A stretch of 5,485 nucleotides of DNA, taken from contig CAZWCE010000058.1 in NCBI GenBank assembly GCA_964632505.1, positions 1 through 5,485 on the forward strand, read 5' to 3'. A model generated the notes under the pieces. The model ran no database searches, was not told the origin of the DNA, and saw only the letters and a program-made list of their open reading frames with translations. Both the position numbers and the translations under genes were made by a program. This stretch comes from CAZWCE01 sp964632505 (GTDB lineage Bacteria > Planctomycetota > Planctomycetia > Pirellulales > Thermoguttaceae). Shown piece by piece: positions 1 to 5,315 of this stretch. How positions within the stretch are numbered: the first letter of the stretch is position 1; each line of letters opens with the position of its first letter.

Positions 1-1940
1 AAAAACCGTTTGCCAATCCAGCTCAATTTACCCAAAGTGTGCGCTGGGCCTGGTCCCGGAGGTGGCAGTTCTTTCGAAGGTTGCGAACTGCCAGAAGTGT
101 TTTCGAGCTCGAAGAACTGTTCCGAGGGAACGTCGCCCTTGCCGTAGCGAGGTGCGGGACCGGCGGCGGGAACGCTTTCGGGATAGCATTTCTCGCTCCC
201 GAGAAGTCCCAGCGGACCGATTGAGGCGAATCGTTCCTCGTAGAAGCGAATGCCATGCGATTCCAGGATGGTACCGGTTTGAAGCTCCAGGTTTGCCAAC
301 TGGCTGTTGTACTGCGTGAGCGCCTGGGCCTGCGAATTGACGGTATTTCCCCAATCGGTGATCGCCAGCAATACTTCGATATAGGAAACGCCTCCCACTC
401 CGCCCGCTTTCCAGCGTGCCCGCTTCTCTTGAAGATTCAAACGCGCGTCTTCCAGGATGGCCCGATACTCGCGGTATTGCCGGTAGAGCTGATCGAGGGA
501 TCGGAGCGTCGTCGCCAGATCATGAGTCATGCTGTGAATGCTCTGCTGCAGGAAAGCACGGTCGCGGGCGAGGATTGATTCCTGGCGTCGTAATCCGGCG
601 CGTTCTTGCCGGAGCGTGAGCGGGGCGGAGAACGTGACGCCGAGCGTCCAATCGGTGAACCGTCCCCCATGAGTAGATATCCGTACACCAGTGGGCGTCT
701 TCCCTTCCAGGCCGTTCCAGCGGTACAGCGCGGTGGCATCGATGTTGGGATGAATCTCATTCCTTGCCACCAAGAGCTGTTGCTCGTCGGCTTCGGTGAC
801 CAGTTTGATCTCGATGATGTCGGGCCGATGATTTTCCGCCAGAGCGAGCAATCTCTGCCAATCGAATTGGAGGTACTCCGACCGCGGTGGAGTATAGGGT
901 ACGATACGTCTTCCGTCGGCGGGAGGGAGACCGAGAATATTTCGAAGGGCCGCCTCCCGTTGCAGAACGTTGTTTCGCGTCGCGATCAGCGCGGCCTGGA
1001 ACCCCCCCAGCGAAACCCGCGATTGGGCAACCACCCCCCGGCTGACCATTTCCGAACGATAGCGGGCCATCGATTGTTCGTAGGCGAAACGGGCTTGTTG
1101 GACCTGCTGTCGGCGGGCCCAGGCTTCGGTTCGTGCGAGCACCAGGTTCCAGTAGGCGGTGATCACGCCGCTGACCAACTGCTGCACCGAATTCTTGTAC
1201 TGAAAAAACGACCGCTCTTCTTCGAGCCGTGCCACGACGATCGGGGCTCGATTGACGGCGACTCCCTTTCCGCGCCAGAGCGGCTGGGTAAACCCCAGGT
1301 CGACCGAATGACGATTTTGCGGATTCAGGGCGAACTGCCCGGGTTGCAAAAAGGTCGGCGCGGTGTTCACTCCCAGTTGAAGCGTACCTCCGGTCGCGGT
1401 GAATTTCGAAACGGAGGCCGACATCTGGTAATCATCGCTCCGGAGCCCGTGGATCTCCGCTCCCTGGGGATCGAGAGGATTCAAAGAGGCGCTGGGCGTT
1501 TCCTGACGCCGGAAATCGTTTCCCCATCGGAGCGAAGGATCGAATCGTGCCCGACTCTGATCGATTCCCGTGTTGGTAATGGCGACATCGTAGATCGTTC
1601 GGCCACTGCTGCTTGCCGAAATCCCGGAGAGTACCCGAATGACCTGCGAGTTTTCCATCGCGATGGCGATCGCCTCGTCGAGCCCCAGTGGAATTTCCCG
1701 AAGATCTTCCCGATCGTGAGTAACGGTCTCCGGCTCCATCGTGGGGGGAGTACGCATCGGGGAAATCGCAGTGGGAGGACGGATGTCGACACTTCTCTCT
1801 TCCGGCAAAAAAAGCCGAGGGCCGGGACAGGCATAGGGCGAGGAAGCCTCTTGCTGCGCATGGCAGAGCGTCCCCGGCCGGAATAATCCCGGAACGGTAC
1901 AAAAGATCATCGCAAGATGGCATATCAGAAGAGGACGCAT
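1..1940 (-). CDS. TolC-family outer-membrane efflux protein, 3' end cut by the window edge
   Basis: This is an outer-membrane channel of a tripartite efflux or secretion system. Reading down from the ATG at 1938-1940, the minus frame has no stop for 646 codons and is still open at position 1. Residues 1-28 look like a signal peptide (hydrophobic MRPLLICHLAMIFCTVPGLF, likely cut after CHA). Residues about 30-80 are a Pro-rich linker. Two outer-membrane-efflux-protein repeats follow, about 86-337 (from PLGLDEAIAIAMENS to LRNILGLPP) and about 358-555 (from DWQRLLALAENHRPDI to LELQTGTILE). Each has long Gln/Arg/Ala-rich helices and strand segments (SVDLGFTQPL, WTLGVTFSAPL), as in TolC. After SEQFFELENTS at 606-616 there is a Pro/Gly-rich tail. 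The ABC ATPase gene lies 187 bases upstream on the same strand, which supports an export role. The start is backed by GAGGA three bases before the ATG and by the signal peptide directly after it. The substrate cannot be told from sequence. Family assignment is firm; the planctomycete flavour is from memory. Confidence 0.93.
   Translation of the reverse strand, partial: MRPLLICHLAMIFCTVPGLFRPGTLCHAQQEASSPYACPGPRLFLPEERSVDIRPPTAISPMRTPPTMEPETVTHDREDLREIPLGLDEAIAIAMENSQVIRVLSGISASSSGRTIYDVAITNTGIDQSRARFDPSLRWGNDFRRQETPSASLNPLDPQGAEIHGLRSDDYQMSASVSKFTATGGTLQLGVNTAPTFLQPGQFALNPQNRHSVDLGFTQPLWRGKGVAVNRAPIVVARLEEERSFFQYKNSVQQLVSGVITAYWNLVLARTEAWARRQQVQQARFAYEQSMARYRSEMVSRGVVAQSRVSLGGFQAALIATRNNVLQREAALRNILGLPPADGRRIVPYTPPRSEYLQFDWQRLLALAENHRPDIIEIKLVTEADEQQLLVARNEIHPNIDATALYRWNGLEGKTPTGVRISTHGGRFTDWTLGVTFSAPLTLRQERAGLRRQESILARDRAFLQQSIHSMTHDLATTLRSLDQLYRQYREYRAILEDARLNLQEKRARWKAGGVGGVSYIEVLLAITDWGNTVNSQAQALTQYNSQLANLELQTGTILESHGIRFYEERFASIGPLGLLGSEKCYPESVPAAGPAPRYGKGDVPSEQFFELENTSGSSQPSKELPPPGPGPAHTLGKLSWIGKRF
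36..52. repeat. Left copy of a 17-base inverted repeat pair
   Basis: AGTGTGCGCTGGGCCTG matches the reverse complement of 5433-5449 at 16 of 17 bases. This copy lies inside the coding sequence of the Pro-rich tail of the TolC-family protein, over residues around GPAHTL. Confidence 0.45.
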
Positions 1941-2127
1941 TGTTCCTCGAATCTGGAGGGAAGATCAGTCGGTTGGGAGCAAGCGGAATGCCCCGGGAAT
2001 ATATCGGTCAGCGAGACTGGGAAAGTTGAGCGATTGTACCGGTTTTTCCAGAAGTGCCGGATGTGTCGATTCGAACTAAGTCTTACAGGTGGAAAAGGTT
2101 GCGCAAAGGCGGCGCGGGAGTGGCCGT
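1941..2127. other. Gap between the ABC ATPase gene and the TolC gene, no gene seen
   Basis: These 187 bases separate two genes read on the minus strand. No frame here reads like a protein. I see no stem followed by a T-run on the minus strand, so nothing argues for transcription termination between the genes and read-through is plausible. A TACAAT hexamer on the minus strand (2033-2038) matches five of six -10 bases, but the positions 16-18 bases upstream have no acceptable -35. A separate TolC promoter is therefore possible but unsupported. The gap is longer than is usual inside a tight operon. Confidence 0.5.
1944..1948 (-). promoter_or_regulatory. Ribosome binding site of the TolC-family gene
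   Basis: On the minus strand GAGGA lies three bases before the ATG at 1940. The spacing is short but usable. It supports this ATG over the later in-frame ATG at codon 11, because the intervening residues are part of the signal peptide. Confidence 0.45.
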
Positions 2128-2874
2128 TCAATCGCCGCTGGGGAAGAGGTTTTCGGGGTCCTTCGGATGCAGGGTTTCCATGGCGGTTTGGAATGAGGTG
2201 GTATCGGCCACGATATAGCCGTCGCGAAGAACCACCCAACGCCGGGCGTGTCGCGCGACCTCCTGCTCATGGGTCACGACGATAATCGTGATGCCCTTTT
2301 CCTCGTTCAGTTCCCGAAAGAGCTGCATCACCTCGGCACTGGTTCGTGTATCGAGATTGCCGGTCGGTTCGTCGGCCAGGAGGATCGAAGGGTTGTTGAC
2401 CAACGCTCTTGCGATCGCCACCCGTTGCTGTTGCCCTCCGGAAAGCTGGCTCGGGTGGTGGTCGATGCGGTCGCCGATGCCCACCTGACTGAGAAGCTCA
2501 TTCGCTCGGCGGCGGAGATTCCCGGTGAAGGTTCGCGAATAGAGAAGGGGCAATTCGACGTTGTCGATCGCCGGGGTGCGGGGAAGTAGATTGAAATTCT
2601 GGAAGACGAACCCGATCTGTCGATTGCGAATAAAAGCACGCGCCTTGCGCGACAGGGCACCGATCTCCTCACCGCCGAGACGATAACTCCCTCGGGTAGG
2701 TTGATCGAGACAGCCGAGAAGATTCATCAACGTCGACTTCCCCGAACCGGAAGGCCCCACCAGCGCGACGTATTCCCCCTCCTCGATCGACAAGGTGGCT
2801 TCGCGCAGGGCGTGCACCTTCACCTCCCCGAGGTCGTAGGTTTTCTCGATGTTTTGAAGGTCAATCAACGCCAT
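2128..2874 (-). CDS. ABC transporter ATP-binding protein, MacB/LolD/FtsE class
   Basis: This is the cytoplasmic ATPase subunit of a type VII (MacB/LolCDE/FtsEX-class) ABC transporter, which couples ATP hydrolysis to movement of a partner permease. The 248-residue protein has every nucleotide-binding motif intact: Walker A GPSGSGKST at 40-48, Q-loop Gln92 in FVFQNFNLLP, signature LSGGQQQR at 144-151, Walker B ILLADEP at 164-170 with catalytic Glu169, D-loop GNLDTRT at 172-178 and H-loop His202 in VVTHE. The FQNFNLLP and ADEPTGNLD wording is typical of MacB/LolD/FtsE relatives. The open frame extends 92 codons upstream to 3150, but those residues resemble nothing in the family. The conserved N-terminus begins at MALIDLQNIEKTY, so I place the start at 2874. 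No Shine-Dalgarno sequence precedes it (TTCCCC then ATG). The C-terminal tail after about 225 is variable. There is no permease domain fused to it and no permease gene in the window; the TolC gene follows. Lipoprotein release or macrolide export cannot be told apart here. Confidence 0.95.
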   Translation of the reverse strand: MALIDLQNIEKTYDLGEVKVHALREATLSIEEGEYVALVGPSGSGKSTLMNLLGCLDQPTRGSYRLGGEEIGALSRKARAFIRNRQIGFVFQNFNLLPRTPAIDNVELPLLYSRTFTGNLRRRANELLSQVGIGDRIDHHPSQLSGGQQQRVAIARALVNNPSILLADEPTGNLDTRTSAEVMQLFRELNEEKGITIIVVTHEQEVARHARRWVVLRDGYIVADTTSFQTAMETLHPKDPENLFPSGD

Positions 2875-2955
2875 GGGGGAATACCACGATGCTGGTTCTG
2901 TGTCTGATCGATCGGAAGCAATGCTAGGGGGCAAACGCCGGAAATGACCGAGGAG

Positions 2956-2998
2956 AATGAACGAAGCGGCCAAAATGCAAGCGTGGCTTCGTTCCATT
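2956..2998. repeat. Inverted repeat at the leftward transcription start
   Basis: GAACGAAGC at 2959-2967 is perfectly complementary to GCTTCGTTC at 2986-2994, with an 18-base loop. If one C at 2994/2995 bulges, the pairing extends to 12 base pairs (AATG at 2956-2959 with CATT at 2995-2998). It abuts the TATAAT box at 2996-3001 and would cover roughly -5 to +31 of the leftward transcript, the position of a repressor operator or a leader hairpin. No T-run follows, so it is not an intrinsic terminator. The complementarity is seen directly; the function is inferred. Confidence 0.55.
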
Positions 2999-3024
2999 AT
3001 AATCGCGGGAAGCTCGCCATTCCA
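2996..3024 (-). promoter_or_regulatory. Candidate promoter of the ABC ATPase-TolC genes
   Basis: The minus strand has a perfect TATAAT -10 box at 2996-3001. A poor -35-like TGGAAT lies at 3019-3024, with a 17-base spacer. Transcription would start near 2989 and leave a leader of about 115 bases before the ATG at 2874. The -10 is exact but the -35 matches only three of six bases, which would suit an activator-dependent promoter or a chance AT patch. The motif ATTATAAT is itself palindromic and also reads TATAAT on the plus strand, but no -35 lies at the right distance there. Confidence 0.4.
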
Positions 3025-3143
3025 TCTTCTTTTTTCGGCCATCTGCTGAAAAGGGCTGAGCCACTTCCTTTCCATCTCGACTACACGAAGACAAGTTGCC
3101 GCTGCGGCTTCTCCCGCGAAGCAGCAAGAAATGCGGAATCTTC

Positions 3144-3172
3144 TTGACATTTGTTACCATGCTGGCTATACA
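3144..3172 (+). promoter_or_regulatory. Candidate sigma-70 promoter of the secreted DUF1593 gene
   Basis: A perfect TTGACA -35 box at 3144-3149 is followed after exactly 17 bases by TATACA at 3167-3172, a four-of-six match to the -10 consensus. The predicted start is near 3179, which gives a leader of about 185 bases before the ATG at 3365. It is the best vegetative-type promoter match I found in the window. Planctomycete promoters are not always of this form, so the call is moderate. Confidence 0.5.
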
Positions 3173-3220
3173 GAAAATGGGATCCGTGATATCCCCTTTC
3201 GCCGATCGGTCCATTTTCTG
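3171..3220. repeat. Perfect 10-bp inverted repeat at the rightward transcription start
   Basis: CAGAAAATGG at 3171-3180 is the exact reverse complement of CCATTTTCTG at 3211-3220, with 30 bases between. The left arm overlaps the last two bases of the predicted -10 box and spans the likely start site; the right arm lies about 40 bases downstream. Between the arms are the palindrome CCGATCGG (3202-3209) and a small GGGAT/ATCCC pair (3179-3183 and 3191-3195). The left arm would be only partly transcribed, so a paired DNA operator is more likely than an RNA hairpin. The match is seen directly; the role is inferred. Confidence 0.55.
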
Positions 3221-3287
3221 CGGGCAGAGACGGAGAAGTGCAGAGCAAGAAACGGTTGATGAGTCAGCCGCCGGATATTGGACTTTC

Positions 3288-3313
3288 GAAAAAGGCATGT
3301 CGCCCGATTTTTC
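3288..3313 (+). other. Weak stem-loop in the DUF1593 leader
   Basis: GAAAAA at 3288-3293 pairs with TTTTTC at 3308-3313, and inside it GGC (3294-3296) can pair with GCC (3302-3304), leaving a three-base bulge (CGA). The structure lies about 40 bases before the ribosome binding site. It is too poor in GC to be a convincing terminator and matches no riboswitch class I know. Confidence 0.2.
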
Positions 3314-3352
3314 ATAAATGTTCCATGACAAAAAACGTCCACCCTATCAAAT

Positions 3353-3356
3353 GAGG
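3353..3356 (+). promoter_or_regulatory. Ribosome binding site of the DUF1593 gene
   Basis: GAGG lies eight bases before the ATG at 3365, which is good spacing. It fixes the start just ahead of a clear signal peptide. The nearby ATG at 3351 is in another frame and leads nowhere. Confidence 0.65.
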
Positions 3357-3364
3357 TTTTTCCG

Positions 3365-5233
3365 ATGCGTTTCCATTCCTTTCTTTTTCTGATTGTCGGG
3401 GTGTTGTTTTTCTTGCCGCATATCGGCACCCACGCCGAGGAGGCCAAACCGAGAATCATTGCAACGACGGATGGAGAAATCGACGATCGGTGCTCGATGG
3501 TCCGTTTTCTGCTCTACGCGAATGAGTGGGATATCGAGGGGATCATCTATTCCAGTTCGAAGTTCCATTGGAAAGGACATCACTGGGCGGGAGAGGACTG
3601 GATCGAACGCGACATCGATCTCTATGCCCGGTTTTATGAGAATCTGAAAAAACATGATCCCGACTTCCCTTCCCCCGAGGCGTTGAAAAAGCTCGTCTAC
3701 GTGGGAAATATCGATGACGTCGGGGCGATGAAAAAAGATACCCCCGGTTCCGACCGCATTGTCGAAATTCTGCTCGACGAGGAGCCCGGTCCCGTCTATC
3801 TACAGGCCTGGGGCGGCACGAACACCATCGCCCGGGCGCTGTGGAAGATCCAGCAGGAGCACCCCGATCAAATGAAGAAGGTCTCCCGAAAAGCGATCAT
3901 CTACATCATTCTCGATCAAGACCCGACGTTCCGAGAATACATCGAGCCCAATTGGCCGGAAATCCAGGTCCTCGGTAGTTTTCGCCAGTTCGCCGCCGTC
4001 GCTTATGATTGGCGGAAGCTGATTCCGGAACGTCTGCACCATTATTATGAGAGTCCATGGATGACCGAACATATCCTCCAAAGGCATGGTCCGCTCTGCG
4101 CACGGTACGAAGCGAAAGACGGAGCATTCCGTTCCGAGGGGGATACTCCGGCCTTCTGGCACCAGATCGATGTGGGACTTGGGAGTTTGGAAGATCCTTC
4201 CTATGGCGGATGGGGAGGAAGATTCATTCGCGAAAAGCCCGATAGTAACACCTGGCAAGGCGCACTCGATGACGGGGATATTTTCAAACCGCTTTGGCGC
4301 TGGTCCGAAGCGTTCCAGAACGATTGGGCCGCCCGCGCGGATTGGTGCGTCAAAAGCTATGAGGAGGCGAATCACGCTCCGAAAGCGGTCGCCCTCGATC
4401 ATTCGGGCAAGTCGATCCTCCACGTGAACGCGGAGCCGGGAAGCACCATCTCGCTGAGTGCCCAAGGATCCTCCGATCCTGACGGCGATCCGCTCGCGTA
4501 TCATTGGTGGATCTATCGGGAAGCCGGGACCTATTGGGATGTTCCGGAAATCGAAGGCTCCGACAAAATGGAAGCTACGCTGGCCGTACCAGAGAACGCC
4601 TCAGGACGTGCCGTTCATGTGATTCTGAATGTGACCGATCAAGGCAATCCGCCGCTGACGTCTTACCGCCGGGTGATCGTGAATGTGGCCGGCAAGCCGA
4701 TCGCACCTCCGGTCGGCACGCCGGGTTTCTATCTCGATACTCCTCTGACCGAGTTGCCGGGGCCTCCGAAAGAGATGGGCCCTTCAGAGTTCTATCGGGG
4801 CATCAACGTGCACGGATCGGCGGTCACCCTCGACGAAAATCCATGGGAGGGTCAGGATGCAGAAAACTTCGTTTGCGACGGGAATCCGCTCGAGGTTCGA
4901 AACGTGAGACTGCGGCCTCCGACCAACGAGACTCGCGAGAAAATGATCCGCTCCTTCCGATGGGGAAGGCAGCTCGAAGCAAAACTCACCCAAGTGCCTG
5001 ACGGGAAATATGCCGTCTATGCGTACTTCTGGGAAGAGACGAGCCCTACCCGGTTCGATATTTCTCTGAACGGAAAAGCCGTCATCCGCGGGTATTCTTC
5101 TGGCCACGCCGGTCAGTGGCAGCGGCTCGGCCCATGGATCACTTCCCCGAAACAGGGTGAAATCGTTCTCACCGCCAAAGGTGGCGATGCCAATCTCAGT
5201 GGCTTCGAGATTTGGAGACTGAAGAGAGAGTGA
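3365..5233 (+). CDS. Secreted DUF1593/Sde182-type nucleoside-hydrolase-like protein with C-terminal carbohydrate-binding-like domain
   Basis: This complete 622-residue exported protein was probably made to act on a saccharide or ribosyl-type substrate outside the cytoplasm; the true substrate is unknown. Residues 1-24 form a signal peptide (hydrophobic FLFLIVGVLFFL, cut after THA). Residues about 28-335 are the DUF1593 domain, which has the nucleoside hydrolase fold in Saccharophagus Sde0182. The motif TTDGEIDD at 34-41 aligns with the DxDPGxDD calcium site of nucleoside hydrolases and keeps the equivalents of the metal/base aspartates (Asp36, Asp40, Asp41). AWGGTNTIARAL (148-159) and EGDTPAFW (258-265) are further typical blocks, Asp260 being a possible remaining metal ligand. 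Residues about 338-443 are an Ig/PKD-like domain with GSSDPDGDPLAYHWW, the usual partner of DUF1593. Residues about 455-622 resemble a malectin/CBM-type beta-sandwich (GKYAVYAYFWEE, FDISLNGKAV, LSGFEIWRL). The start is supported by GAGG eight bases upstream. The divergent efflux genes share only the control region. Domains one and two are firm, the third is likely, and enzymatic activity is inferred. Confidence 0.92.
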   Translation: MRFHSFLFLIVGVLFFLPHIGTHAEEAKPRIIATTDGEIDDRCSMVRFLLYANEWDIEGIIYSSSKFHWKGHHWAGEDWIERDIDLYARFYENLKKHDPDFPSPEALKKLVYVGNIDDVGAMKKDTPGSDRIVEILLDEEPGPVYLQAWGGTNTIARALWKIQQEHPDQMKKVSRKAIIYIILDQDPTFREYIEPNWPEIQVLGSFRQFAAVAYDWRKLIPERLHHYYESPWMTEHILQRHGPLCARYEAKDGAFRSEGDTPAFWHQIDVGLGSLEDPSYGGWGGRFIREKPDSNTWQGALDDGDIFKPLWRWSEAFQNDWAARADWCVKSYEEANHAPKAVALDHSGKSILHVNAEPGSTISLSAQGSSDPDGDPLAYHWWIYREAGTYWDVPEIEGSDKMEATLAVPENASGRAVHVILNVTDQGNPPLTSYRRVIVNVAGKPIAPPVGTPGFYLDTPLTELPGPPKEMGPSEFYRGINVHGSAVTLDENPWEGQDAENFVCDGNPLEVRNVRLRPPTNETREKMIRSFRWGRQLEAKLTQVPDGKYAVYAYFWEETSPTRFDISLNGKAVIRGYSSGHAGQWQRLGPWITSPKQGEIVLTAKGGDANLSGFEIWRLKRE

Positions 5234-5315
5234 TGAACTCCGGAGGGAATCCCGCCATCATGATGAAGCAACACGAATGAGTGTCCTACATCATGGAGAA
5301 TCGATAGAGCTGCCG

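Larger units (their letters stand above)
2875..3364. other. Divergent intergenic control region
   Basis: About 490 bases separate the start of the ABC ATPase gene (reading left) from the start of the secreted DUF1593 protein (reading right). Short open frames here on both strands have unremarkable composition and no recognisable domain, so I call none. The region has a leftward -10 box, a rightward -35/-10 pair, two perfect inverted repeats and a weaker stem, each listed separately. It also contains CGATCG-type palindromes (around 2906-2914 and CCGATCGG at 3202-3209). The predicted leaders are long, about 115 bases leftward and 185 bases rightward, leaving room for post-transcriptional control. 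Confidence 0.7.

Noticed and set aside
606..1886. A 426-codon open frame on the plus strand
   Set aside because: It is exactly codon-aligned and antisense to the TolC-family gene, so the codon bias of the real gene keeps it free of stops. The translation has no domain or membrane pattern, while the minus frame reads as a clear TolC protein across the same bases.
1432..1923. A 163-codon minus-strand frame overlapping the start of the TolC gene
   Set aside because: It is out of frame with the TolC reading, rich in Arg/Ser/Gly with no domain, and its start lies within the signal peptide coding region. It is a shadow.
2033..2061. A separate promoter for the TolC gene (TACAAT at 2033-2038)
   Set aside because: The -10-like hexamer has no acceptable -35 at 16-18 bases, so it is not better than chance.
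2875..3150. The 92-codon upstream extension of the ABC ATPase frame
   Set aside because: The residues match nothing in the ATPase family, they run through the promoter and inverted repeat, and the family's normal N-terminus begins at the ATG at 2874.
3800..4504. A 234-codon minus-strand frame inside the DUF1593 gene
   Set aside because: It is antisense to a well-supported coding region, and its translation shows no recognisable family.
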